Positions 36,630 through 45,141 of a stretch of 64,000 bases of DNA are shown here, one piece after another. Location of the stretch: contig NZ_AUDE01000014.1 of assembly GCF_000425305.1 (NCBI RefSeq), positions 62,001 through 126,000 of the forward strand, in the 5' to 3' direction. Below the pieces are notes generated by a model. The model searched no databases. It was given only the letters and a program-made list of their open reading frames with translations, and was not told where the DNA came from. Origin of the DNA: Psychroserpens burtonensis DSM 12212 (GTDB lineage: Bacteria; Bacteroidota; Bacteroidia; Flavobacteriales; Flavobacteriaceae). Each line of letters begins with the position of its first letter. Positions within the stretch are counted from its first letter, which is position 1. Both the position numbers and the translations under genes were made by a program.

Positions 36630-38036
36630 TTGCTTTGGCATTTGTGCCTTTGCAACGAAAAAAAAACAAGAAACATCTACGCAATACTAGACATAGAAAC
36701 TACTGGAGGAAAGTACAATGAAGAAGGCATAACAGAAATTGCTATCTATAAATTTGATGGACATCAAGTCGTGGATACATTTATAAGTCTCGTAAATCCA
36801 GAACGGGACATACAACCTTTTGTCGTTAACCTTACAGGTATTAACAGCAAAATGCTCAAAAGTGCTCCTAAATTTTATGAGGTCGCTAAGCGCATTGTAG
36901 AAATCACAGAAGATTGCATCATTGTAGCACATAATTCGCAATTTGACTATAGAATTTTACGTACCGAATTTAAAAGATTAGGTTTTGGTTTTGTACGTAA
37001 AACACTTTGTACGGTGGAGCTTTCAAAACAATTAATTCCCGACCAAGCATCATATAGTTTAGGTAAATTAACACGTGCTCTAGGGATTCCTGTAAGTGAC
37101 AGACACCGTGCTAATGGGGATGCTATGGCTACTGTAAAATTGTTTAAAATACTACTATCTAAGGATATAGAAAAGCAGATTATTAAAGATAATGTTAAGC
37201 TCGATATAACCAAAAGATTACATAATACTCATAAAACCATAATTGATGGCTTACCTTCAATTACTGGAGTTTATTATATACATGATGACGAAGGAGATAT
37301 TATTTATATTGGGAAGAGTAAAAACATAAAACACCGTATCAATCAACATTTGACGAACACCAGTTCTAAATCTAAGAAGATTCAATTACTGGCAAAGACG
37401 GTCACCTACGAAGCTACAGGAAGTGAATTAATTGCTTTATTAAAGGAAAGTGAAGAAATTAAACGCAATAAACCTAAGTTTAATAGGACTTTAAAACAAA
37501 CTGTATTTACTCATGGCCTTTATAGCCATACAGATAACGACGGTTATATACATTTAAATATTGCGAGAGTACACAGTGAAGATATACCTATCACTACATT
37601 TAGTAATCTTCAAAGTGCTAAAAGTTTTATTCATCGTGTGGTAGAAGAGTATCATCTATGTCAAAAACTAACAGGTATAAGCACATCAAAAAATGGCTGT
37701 TTTGATTATACCATAAAAAATTGTGCAGGTGCTTGCGTACTAGAAGAATCATCAACAGAGTATAATTTAAGGGTGAATCAACTCATTGCTAAAAACAGTT
37801 ATGCCAATCAAAACATGATCATTATAGATCAAGGCCGGGAAATAGACGAAAAAAGTGTGATTTATATAGAAAACGGAACTTTCAAGGGGCTTGGTTTTTA
37901 TGATCTTAATCATCAAATTAATAATACAAAAGTCTTAGAATCTATTATAACACCTATGGAAAACAATAGGGATACTCAACATATTATCCAAAGTTATTTG
38001 AGACGTAATAAGAAAGTTAAAACTCAAATAATCTAA
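36630..38036 (+). CDS. DnaQ-like 3'-5' exonuclease fused to a GIY-YIG endonuclease domain
   Basis: About 453-468 residues. A DEDD exonuclease domain comes first: YAILDIETTGG with Asp/Glu (residues 21 and 23 counted from 36630), VAHNSQFDYRILRTEF, and HRANGDAMATVKLF. A UvrC/Cho-type GIY-YIG nuclease follows at about 212-290: GVYYIHDDEGDIIYIGKSKN and HRINQHL, with LIALLKESEEIKRNKPKFN. The C-terminal 170 residues with a CFDYTIKNCAGAC cysteine cluster are typical of this fusion. The arrangement is known from other bacteria (for example mycobacterial DnaQ-UvrC fusions) and implies DNA repair. The start is unclear. Relatives begin at the Met before YAIL, but the codon here is ATC (36675); in-frame TTGs exist at 36630 and 36642. 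Confidence 0.88.
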   Translation: MLWHLCLCNEKKTRNIYAILDIETTGGKYNEEGITEIAIYKFDGHQVVDTFISLVNPERDIQPFVVNLTGINSKMLKSAPKFYEVAKRIVEITEDCIIVAHNSQFDYRILRTEFKRLGFGFVRKTLCTVELSKQLIPDQASYSLGKLTRALGIPVSDRHRANGDAMATVKLFKILLSKDIEKQIIKDNVKLDITKRLHNTHKTIIDGLPSITGVYYIHDDEGDIIYIGKSKNIKHRINQHLTNTSSKSKKIQLLAKTVTYEATGSELIALLKESEEIKRNKPKFNRTLKQTVFTHGLYSHTDNDGYIHLNIARVHSEDIPITTFSNLQSAKSFIHRVVEEYHLCQKLTGISTSKNGCFDYTIKNCAGACVLEESSTEYNLRVNQLIAKNSYANQNMIIIDQGREIDEKSVIYIENGTFKGLGFYDLNHQINNTKVLESIITPMENNRDTQHIIQSYLRRNKKVKTQII

Positions 38037-38039
38037 TAC

Positions 38040-40016
38040 ATGAAGGACCTTTTAAGATTCATCATTATCTTTATTACAATAAACTTACATGCGCAATCTG
38101 GGTTTAATTCTGGAGGTTTTGAAGTCACTAAACAAGATGTAGAACTACATTCCTACGATAGAGATTCTACAGCTAATGCTATAGTTATTTATGAGATGGG
38201 TAATAGTTATGTGGATCGATATAGTTACAGACTCACAACAGAAATAAAACGTAAAATAAAAATTCTAAATCGCAATGGCTTTGAAAAGGGATTGGTTTCG
38301 ATATTTATTTATAATAGAGGAAAAGAAAATAGGGAGGAAGTAGATGAAATCAATGCTACCGTTTATAACATAGAAAACGGAAAAGTAGTTAAGACAATAC
38401 TCGAAAATTCAGCCATTTTTAAAGAAGATTATAATGAAAATTATACTTTAGTAAAATTTGCATTACCAAATATTAAAGTGGGATCTGTAATTACCTATAG
38501 CTATACCGTAGCGTCACCTTTTATGTTTAAATATAGAAGCTGGTATTTTCAGGATGACATTCCTAAACTCCACAGTGAATATAATGCAAGCATTCCTGGT
38601 AATTGGGAGTACAATATAAAACTGGTTGGAGGACAAAAACTAACAACGAACGATTCTTCAGTTAAGAAAAACTGTTTGCAAATATCGAGTGGAGCTAATT
38701 CTAGTTGTGGTATTTACAAGTATGTAATGAAAGATATTCCTGCATTTATTGAAGAAGAATATATGACTACGAGACTTAACTATTTATCAAGAATTGAATA
38801 TGAACTAAAGGTGTTTCGAAGTTTTAATGGCTCCGTTGACAACATCACTAAATACTGGAAATCAATAGATAATGATTTAAAAAGAGATACAGATTTAGGC
38901 AAACAACTTAGAAGAAACAGCGTTGTTAAAAAGCTACTTAATGACACTATCACGTCAGAAAACGACAAGTTAATTAAAGCAAAAAAGATATTAGAATTTG
39001 TTCAAAACGAATATACTTGGAATAAAGAATTCAATGTCCTTGAAAATGTTTCTATAAAAGATTTAATCAACAAGAAATCTGGAAATGTTGGTGAAATAAA
39101 TGCCTTACTTTATAATCTTTTGGTTACCAATAATATTGAGGCAACGCCAATTCTGTTATCAACAAGAAATAACGGTTTTATAACACAAGTATTCCCTGTG
39201 ATTTCAGATTTTAACTATCTAATTATTAAAGTAAACATTAATGGAGAAGTATATTTACTTGATGCTACAGATGATTATTTGACTTTTGGTCAAATACCGT
39301 TTAGATGCCTTAATTCACATGGTCGATTAATAGATTTAGATAAAGAAAGTGAATGGTATCCTATCAGTGTCGATGATTACAGTGTAAAGCAGTATAGATA
39401 TAATTTAGATTTTGATGAGAATCAAATCTTAAAAGGTGATGTGAATTATTTATCTAAAGGTTATCACTCACTTAATGATCGTGAGCGTTATTTCACAAAT
39501 AGTGAAACCTTTATAAATGATTATATAAATGATTATATAAATGATTACAACTCAGTAGAGTTCTCAGATTTTGAGATTATTGATACGCAAAAAACAAGCG
39601 ACGATTTTAATTTTAAATTCAGTATTAAAAGTTCTCCAGATCTTGTAGGTAACACAGTGTACGTTAACCCATTTTTAATTAAGTTTTTTGATAACAACCC
39701 CTTTCAACTACAAGAACGCAGTTATCCTATAGATTTTGGCTTTAAAGATACTTACACGTATGCAATAAAAATTAATATCGATGATTCTTTTGACATCAAA
39801 TCTCTTCCAGAATCAATAAATTTAGGACTACCAAATAATAAAGGATCATTTCTATTCTCTGCAAAACAGGAAGAAAATTCGGTTATTATTTATTTTAAAT
39901 TAGCGTTTAAAGAGGCTATTTATGATCCAGCATATTATGACGGTTTGAAAAAACTGCTTGCTCAGGTTTTAGATACTCAAAACAACTCTCTAATTGTCTT
40001 AGAGAAAAAACAATAA
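38040..40016 (+). CDS. DUF3857 / transglutaminase-like exported protein
   Basis: 658 residues, 3 bases after the preceding stop, so probably co-transcribed. Signal peptide ending INLHAQ. DUF3857 spans about 60-250 (YSYRLTTEIKRKIKILNRNG, VKFALPNIKVGSVITYSYTV, YRSWYFQDDIPKLHSEY). A transglutaminase-like region spans about 300-430 (KAKKILEFVQNEYTWN, NALLYNLLVTNNIEATPILL, LIIKVNINGEVYLLDATDDY), with Asn/His positions where papain-like enzymes have Cys-His-Asp, so catalysis is doubtful. A C-terminal DUF3858-like beta domain follows. It contains a threefold INDY repeat near residue 492. Function unknown; common in Bacteroidetes. Confidence 0.85.
   Translation: MKDLLRFIIIFITINLHAQSGFNSGGFEVTKQDVELHSYDRDSTANAIVIYEMGNSYVDRYSYRLTTEIKRKIKILNRNGFEKGLVSIFIYNRGKENREEVDEINATVYNIENGKVVKTILENSAIFKEDYNENYTLVKFALPNIKVGSVITYSYTVASPFMFKYRSWYFQDDIPKLHSEYNASIPGNWEYNIKLVGGQKLTTNDSSVKKNCLQISSGANSSCGIYKYVMKDIPAFIEEEYMTTRLNYLSRIEYELKVFRSFNGSVDNITKYWKSIDNDLKRDTDLGKQLRRNSVVKKLLNDTITSENDKLIKAKKILEFVQNEYTWNKEFNVLENVSIKDLINKKSGNVGEINALLYNLLVTNNIEATPILLSTRNNGFITQVFPVISDFNYLIIKVNINGEVYLLDATDDYLTFGQIPFRCLNSHGRLIDLDKESEWYPISVDDYSVKQYRYNLDFDENQILKGDVNYLSKGYHSLNDRERYFTNSETFINDYINDYINDYNSVEFSDFEIIDTQKTSDDFNFKFSIKSSPDLVGNTVYVNPFLIKFFDNNPFQLQERSYPIDFGFKDTYTYAIKINIDDSFDIKSLPESINLGLPNNKGSFLFSAKQEENSVIIYFKLAFKEAIYDPAYYDGLKKLLAQVLDTQNNSLIVLEKKQ
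39513..39548 (+). repeat. Threefold 12-base in-frame repeat
   Basis: ATAAATGATTAT repeated three times (last copy ends in C), encoding I-N-D-Y three times in the DUF3857 protein. Being a multiple of three, copy-number changes would keep the frame. Confidence 0.85.
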
Positions 40017-40037
40017 AGTTTTAGTACATTTGATAGA

Positions 40038-40904
40038 ATGAGTAGTAACGACAGACACCCCAATTGGAAAGAAAAACTTCATGAAGTTATTTATGAAGCA
40101 GATACTCTTGCAGGGAAAATATTTGATATTGTTTTACTGATATTTATCATTGCAAGTATAGCACTAGTAATGCTCGAGAGTATTAGTACAATTGACAATA
40201 AATATCACGATATTTTATATTATGGCGAGTGGGTGATAACTATTCTATTTTCTATAGAGTATATTGCTCGAGTCATTACCGTTCGTAAACCATGGAAATA
40301 TATTTTTAGTTTCTACGGAATTATTGATTTCCTCTCGACCATCCCCATGTATGTATCCTTTGTTTTAGTGGGATCACAGGCCCTACTCAGTCTTAGAGCT
40401 CTAAGACTACTTCGCATCTTTAGAATTTTAAAAATTGCTCGTTATTTAGGAGCTTCCAATCAATTAAAAGATTCACTAATTGCTAGTCGTGTTAAAATTC
40501 TTGTCTTCTTATTTGGAGTCATCGTATCATCCATCATTTTTGGTACAATTATGTATTTGGTTGAAGGTGAAGAAAACGGGTTTACAAATATCCCAAAAAG
40601 TGTGTATTGGTGTATTGTAACGTTGACTACTGTTGGGTTTGGTGATATTGCACCACAAACTGCACTTGGCCAGTTTATAACTTCTATTATTATGATTTTA
40701 GGATATGGTATTATTGCTGTTCCTACGGGAATAGTATCGGCAGAATACGTAAAAAGTAGTAATAAAGATGAAAAATTAAAAGAAGCCATTGTAGAGTCAA
40801 AGTCTTTAGATCTCAATTCTCAAGTTTGCCGCAATTGTAATGCCTCAGATCACAAAGACACAGCAGACTACTGCCATGCCTGCGGACAAAAACTCCACCT
40901 TTAA
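40038..40904 (+). CDS. Voltage-gated-type potassium channel with C-terminal zinc ribbon
   Basis: 288 residues. Six-helix ion-channel layout: S1 (IFDIVLLIFIIASIALVML), S2-S3 (VITILFSIEYIARVI, YGIIDFLSTIPMYVSF), S4 with repeated Arg (SLRALRLLRIFRILKIARYL), pore helix and selectivity filter TTVGFGD (197-203), and S6 (FITSIIMILGYGIIAVPTGIVSAEY). The last 28 residues have CRNC and CHAC pairs, a rubredoxin-like zinc ribbon. Expected: inner-membrane K+ channel, perhaps gated by voltage. It follows the DUF3857 gene after 21 bases, and miaA begins 8 bases after its stop. Confidence 0.92.
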   Translation: MSSNDRHPNWKEKLHEVIYEADTLAGKIFDIVLLIFIIASIALVMLESISTIDNKYHDILYYGEWVITILFSIEYIARVITVRKPWKYIFSFYGIIDFLSTIPMYVSFVLVGSQALLSLRALRLLRIFRILKIARYLGASNQLKDSLIASRVKILVFLFGVIVSSIIFGTIMYLVEGEENGFTNIPKSVYWCIVTLTTVGFGDIAPQTALGQFITSIIMILGYGIIAVPTGIVSAEYVKSSNKDEKLKEAIVESKSLDLNSQVCRNCNASDHKDTADYCHACGQKLHL

Positions 40905-40912
40905 AACAAACG

Positions 40913-41845
40913 ATAATCACTAAAAAAACACCAATATTAATATCTATAGTTGGACCTACTGCCATTGGAAAAACAGCACTCAGTATTAAACTTGCTAAGT
41001 ATTTTAATACTGAAATTATTTCGGCAGATTCAAGACAGTTTTATCAAGAAATGCAAATTGGAACCGCGGCACCTACTCTCGCAGAGCTTGCTGCAGTACC
41101 CCACCATTTCATAAAGCAAATATCTGTTGACAGCTATTATAATGTTGGTGCATTTGAAAAAGATGCCATCTCTTTACTTACAGAGCTATATATAAAACAT
41201 GATATCGTTATTATGGTTGGTGGTTCTGGTCTATATGTCAATGCAGTCACAAAAGGATTAGACGAATTTCCAGAAGTAAATCCTGATATAAGGGACGTCC
41301 TCAATAGTCGGTTTAAAAATGACGGACTTGAAGGTTTACAATTTCAGCTAAAAGAATTGGACCCAAAAGCATATAATAAAATTGCGATTGATAATCCACA
41401 ACGTTTAATCAGAGCACTAGAAGTTTGTTTATCAAGCGGAAAGCCATATTCCTCTTTCTTAACTTCGGAAAACAAGAAAAGAGATTTTGAAACAATCACC
41501 ATAGGAATCACTGCTGATAGAGAGATCATTTATGACCGAATTAATAGACGCGTAGATCTCATGATTGAAGATGGTTTATTGGGAGAGGTTGAGGATTTAC
41601 TTCCAAAGAAACACCAAAACGCATTAAATACCGTTGGCTATAAAGAATTATTTAATGTGTTGGAGAAGCAATGGACCTTAGCCTTTGCAATTTCTGAAAT
41701 TAAGAAAAATACCAGACGTTTTGCAAAACGACAATTGACATGGTTTAAAAAAAATGAAGAAACCATATGGTTTGATTATGAAGTAGACCTAAAAACAATT
41801 ATTGAGTATATCAATAAGAGGGTTAACACTTTAGATCATAGTTAG
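40913..41845 (+). CDS. miaA: tRNA dimethylallyltransferase with non-canonical start
   Basis: About 310 residues. Adds a dimethylallyl group to A37 of tRNAs reading U-starting codons. The P-loop ISIVGPTAIGKTALSIKLA is followed by EIISADSRQFYQEMQIGTAAP, VMVGGSGLYVNAVTKGLDEFP, IDNPQRLIRALEVCLSSGKP, NTVGYKELF and TRRFAKRQLTWF. The conserved N-terminus up to Met at 41051 has no in-frame ATG, GTG or TTG after the last stop at 40838. ATA at 40913 (ATA ATC ACT AAA) is where relatives begin, so the start is a mutated ATG, a rare ATA/ATC start coupled to the channel gene, or a sequencing error. If translation began at 41051 the P-loop would be lost and the enzyme dead. Confidence 0.9.
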   Translation: MITKKTPILISIVGPTAIGKTALSIKLAKYFNTEIISADSRQFYQEMQIGTAAPTLAELAAVPHHFIKQISVDSYYNVGAFEKDAISLLTELYIKHDIVIMVGGSGLYVNAVTKGLDEFPEVNPDIRDVLNSRFKNDGLEGLQFQLKELDPKAYNKIAIDNPQRLIRALEVCLSSGKPYSSFLTSENKKRDFETITIGITADREIIYDRINRRVDLMIEDGLLGEVEDLLPKKHQNALNTVGYKELFNVLEKQWTLAFAISEIKKNTRRFAKRQLTWFKKNEETIWFDYEVDLKTIIEYINKRVNTLDHS

Positions 41846-41894
41846 TTTTTAAATAAAAAAACAAAAAACTCTTTTTTTTACCATAAAATAATAT

Positions 41895-41902
41895 TATATT
41901 TG
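41895..41902 (+). promoter_or_regulatory. -7 element for the cold-shock gene (TATATTTG)
   Basis: Matches TAnnTTTG, 26 bases before the ATG. The -33 region is a T-run without a TTG. Confidence 0.45.
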
Positions 41903-41928
41903 CGACTTAATATAATTTAATATACATT

Positions 41929-42120
41929 ATGAGTAAAGGTACAGTAAAATTCTTCAACGATTCTAAAGGATTTGGTTTTATTACAGAAGAAGGAAATGAC
42001 AAAGAACACTTTGTACACATTTCAGGTTTAATCGATGAGGTTAGAGAAGGAGATGCAGTTGAATTCGATTTAACAGAAGGAAAAAAAGGATTGAACGCAG
42101 TAAACGTAAAAGTTATCTAA
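41929..42120 (+). CDS. Cold-shock domain protein
   Basis: 63 residues, a single cold-shock domain. MSKGTVKFFNDSKGFGFITEE contains the RNP1 motif KGFGFI, and HFVHISGL contains RNP2 (FVHIS). Binds single-stranded RNA/DNA as a chaperone. Monocistronic with its own -7 element and a bidirectional terminator. In this phylum such proteins are often expressed constitutively at high level. Confidence 0.95.
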   Translation: MSKGTVKFFNDSKGFGFITEEGNDKEHFVHISGLIDEVREGDAVEFDLTEGKKGLNAVNVKVI

Positions 42121-42138
42121 TATTTCGATATTTTTTAA

Positions 42139-42172
42139 TAAAAAAGCCAATCTTAACGATTGGCTTTTTTTA
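42139..42172. terminator. Bidirectional terminator
   Basis: AAAAAGCCAATC, loop TTAAC, GATTGGCTTTTTT: 12 pairs with T-runs on both strands. Serves the cold-shock gene (+) and the two-component operon (-). Confidence 0.85.
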
Positions 42173-42188
42173 TATCTATAATTTGGAG

Positions 42189-42899
42189 TTAAACATCTTG
42201 ATTAACTACTAGTCGAAATCCTTCACCGTGTATATTTAATATTTCAACATTAGGATCTAGCTTTAAATATTTTCTAAGTTTAGCGATATAAACATCCATA
42301 CTTCTAGAAGTAAAGTAATTATCATCTCTCCAAATTTTAGTCAAAGCTAACTCTCTTGGCATCAAATCATTTTCATGAAGTGCTAACATACGCAACAATT
42401 CATTTTCTTTAGGAGACAACTTAATGGGATCTTTTCCATCACACTTCAAGAAGCGTAGCTTAGAGTTTAAATCAAACCTACCTATTTTAAATTCAAATTG
42501 TTTGCTATCTGCTATAGTATCTGTTGCCTTACGCTGTATGATAGCTTTAATTTTCATTAAAAGCACTTCACTATCAAATGGCTTATTTAAATAATCATCA
42601 GCACCAACCTTGTAACCTTTAAGCACATCTTCTTTCATTGCTTTAGCAGTCAAGAAAATAATTGGAACATCAGTATTTTTCTCTCTAATTTCTTTTGCTA
42701 GAGTAAAACCGTCCTTATAAGGCATCATGACATCTAAAATACACAAGTCATAATCGTCTTTTTTGAATTTCTCGAAACCTTCCATTCCGTTTTTTGCATG
42801 AACAACATCATAATCGTTCATGTTTAAATAGTCTTTTAAAACCGTTCCAAAATTTGGATCGTCTTCAACCAAAAGTATTTTCTTATTTTGCTCTTCCAT
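42189..42899 (-). CDS. OmpR-family response regulator
   Basis: 236 residues. Receiver domain with acidic pocket LLVEDDPNF, phosphorylation Asp in CILDVMMPYKDGF, and IIFLTAK and KPFDSEVL with the conserved Thr and Lys. Winged-helix DNA-binding domain with KLSPKENELLRML, and SRSMDVYIAKLRKYL as recognition helix. It is the last gene of a leftward operon, 4 bases after the histidine kinase. The pair resembles RprX/RprY of Bacteroidetes; that name is a judgement from organisation, not a proof. Confidence 0.94.
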   Translation of the reverse strand: MEEQNKKILLVEDDPNFGTVLKDYLNMNDYDVVHAKNGMEGFEKFKKDDYDLCILDVMMPYKDGFTLAKEIREKNTDVPIIFLTAKAMKEDVLKGYKVGADDYLNKPFDSEVLLMKIKAIIQRKATDTIADSKQFEFKIGRFDLNSKLRFLKCDGKDPIKLSPKENELLRMLALHENDLMPRELALTKIWRDDNYFTSRSMDVYIAKLRKYLKLDPNVEILNIHGEGFRLVVNQDV

Positions 42900-42903
42900 A
42901 ATT

Positions 42904-44481
42904 TTATGATATTAATGGCAGTTTTATTGTAAATATACTGCCTTTTCCTTTTTCACTTTCTAATGATATATAACCTTGATGGTCATCAACTATTCTTTTT
43001 ACATAAGCCAAGCCTAAACCATGACCTTTTACATTGTGTACATTTCCTGTATGTTCTCGATAAAATTTCTCGAACACTCTTTTTTGAACTTGCTTCGACA
43101 TCCCATTTCCTTGATCTGAAATTCTAATTAAAATACTGTTTCCAACATTCTCTGTGAAAACATCTATTTTAGGTTCATCCTCACTATATTTAATCGCATT
43201 ATCTAAAATATTTACAATTACATTAGTAAAGTGAGTTTCATTGGCTAAAACAGAAGCCTTATCTGCATTTAAATGCGTTTTCACATAGCCATTACGATCT
43301 TCCACCAATAATTCAACATGAGTTATTGCATCTTCAATTAACTCGTTAAGCTCTACTCTTTCCTTGCTTATATTAAGCTCGTTTTTTTCTAACTTCGAAA
43401 TACGTAATACATTTTCAACTTGAGCATGCATTCGTTTGTTCTCATCTTTAATCATCTTTAAATAACGCATCACCTTTTCTTGATCACCTATTATTTTTGG
43501 ATTTCTAATAGAATCTATAGCTAAATTAATTGTCGCAATAGGAGTTTTAAACTCATGAGTCATATTATTGATAAAATCTGTCTTAATCTGTGAGATTTGA
43601 CGTTGTTTAATTAATTGATAAATAGCACTAGAATATGCTAAAATTATAATAAACGTAAAGACTACAGATAATACAATCATACTTAAAATAGAGGACAACA
43701 AATACTTTTTACGTTGTGGAAAATCAACATATAAAGAAAAGCTGCTTCTACTTTCATTATCTAAAAAAACAGGAATTCCTATTGTTGTTTTAGGAGTTAA
43801 CTCAAAATTATCTGATCGTATTTTTGTAGATAAATCTTTATCATAAATAGCGTACTCAAAGGCAGTTTTAATACCACTTACATAAAATTGAGATTTTAAT
43901 AACTCTAGAACCTCTTCGTTAGAAATTCGTTTATAAACTGGGTAATTTTTATATACTGCTCGATAATTTTGTTTATAAAAAGTACGGCTCAGCTCATCCA
44001 TTGTGCTATAATCTCTGATCGTTTGAATGGGTTGCATATTAACTTCACCATCAATAGGAGTAGCATCCCATACATTAGTTTCACTTCGGCTCGTGAATTT
44101 TTTAATATCTATACTGTCTGTACCAATGTCAAAGAACAAGGATGGAACTTTAAAGCTTTCTTCAGATATAATATTTTTAAAACGTGTCGCTTGATTTGTG
44201 TCTTTATTGAAAGAATCATAAATCAAAAGTTGTTTAATTTCAATACTATCTGGTGTTCTTCCAGTTTTTGTAACTTCTCTGTAAAGTTTATCAAAACTAA
44301 GAAGCTCTTTATCCTCAATAGCTTTTGAAACTAAACTAAGGGAACGAAATACATCTGAAGTGAATTGTTTTTCTTCGTTATTCAATGCGTTATTAATAAA
44401 AAATGCCTGAACGAAGATAATACCAATGAGCGATAAACTCATTAAAATCACCAATGCAACGAATAGCCTTTTGCCCATCAT
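42904..44481 (-). CDS. Sensor histidine kinase
   Basis: 525 residues. N-terminal membrane helix (LFVALVILMSLSLIGIIFVQ), a periplasmic sensor domain of about 220 residues (33-255) without recognised fold, a second helix (SILSMIVLSVVFTFIIILAY), then HisKA with the phospho-acceptor in NMTHEFKTPIATI, the N box NVIVNILDNAIKYS, and G boxes ISDQGNGMSKQ and KGHGLGLAYV. No HAMP domain is visible. It autophosphorylates and signals to the adjacent regulator. Upstream genes are coaE, a YbbR-like gene and a glycosyltransferase, all in the same direction. Confidence 0.95.
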   Translation of the reverse strand: MMGKRLFVALVILMSLSLIGIIFVQAFFINNALNNEEKQFTSDVFRSLSLVSKAIEDKELLSFDKLYREVTKTGRTPDSIEIKQLLIYDSFNKDTNQATRFKNIISEESFKVPSLFFDIGTDSIDIKKFTSRSETNVWDATPIDGEVNMQPIQTIRDYSTMDELSRTFYKQNYRAVYKNYPVYKRISNEEVLELLKSQFYVSGIKTAFEYAIYDKDLSTKIRSDNFELTPKTTIGIPVFLDNESRSSFSLYVDFPQRKKYLLSSILSMIVLSVVFTFIIILAYSSAIYQLIKQRQISQIKTDFINNMTHEFKTPIATINLAIDSIRNPKIIGDQEKVMRYLKMIKDENKRMHAQVENVLRISKLEKNELNISKERVELNELIEDAITHVELLVEDRNGYVKTHLNADKASVLANETHFTNVIVNILDNAIKYSEDEPKIDVFTENVGNSILIRISDQGNGMSKQVQKRVFEKFYREHTGNVHNVKGHGLGLAYVKRIVDDHQGYISLESEKGKGSIFTIKLPLIS

Positions 44482-44541
44482 CCAAATCTAATATTTTAAC
44501 ATTTAGAATGATTACTGTTTAACCTTACATTAACACAACTG

Positions 44542-45141
44542 TTAATTTTTAAGTTTTTTGATATGTTTCAAAATAGATTGATGGATTTTTATAACTTGAT
44601 TCTCAGTATCCGCTAAATTATCATTAGTGATTACAAAATGAGATTTTTTGATTTTCTCTTCATCACTCATTTGATTTTTTATAATAGTTTCTATTTTTGA
44701 TTTACTAGAGTGATCTCTTTTAATAACGCGACTAATACGTACGTCCATATTGGCAATAACCGTAATTATAAAGTCATAATTAGCCTCTTTATTATGTTCA
44801 AAAATAATAGCTGCTTCCTTAATGACATATAAAGATTCCTGCTTTTCAACCCATCGCTTAAAGTGAGAAGCTACTTTTGGATGAATAATAGCATTCATCT
44901 TTTTAAGATAGGCTTTATCATTAAAAATTTTAGAAGCTAGAAGCGGTTTATTGAGTGCGTCATCAATGTAAGCATCCTCACCAAATAAAGCCGTTAATTT
45001 TCTTTTAATGACTTTAGATTTTGCCATTAATCGTTTAGCTTCATCATCTGCAATATAGATTGGTATATCCAACGCTTTAAAAAAGTTAGCGACTATAGTT
45101 TTTCCGCTACCAATTCCTCCTGTGAGTCCTACGATAATCAT
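44542..45141 (-). CDS. coaE: Dephospho-CoA kinase
   Basis: 199 residues. Phosphorylates dephospho-CoA in the last step of CoA synthesis. P-loop VGLTGGIGSGKT (residues 4-15), IADDEAKRLM, LNKPLLASKIFND, IIHPKVASHFKRW, VIKEAAIIFE and VIKRDHSSKSKIETIIKNQM are all typical. It overlaps the YbbR-like gene by 4 bases (ATGA-type coupling). Confidence 0.96.
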   Translation of the reverse strand: MIIVGLTGGIGSGKTIVANFFKALDIPIYIADDEAKRLMAKSKVIKRKLTALFGEDAYIDDALNKPLLASKIFNDKAYLKKMNAIIHPKVASHFKRWVEKQESLYVIKEAAIIFEHNKEANYDFIITVIANMDVRISRVIKRDHSSKSKIETIIKNQMSDEEKIKKSHFVITNDNLADTENQVIKIHQSILKHIKKLKN

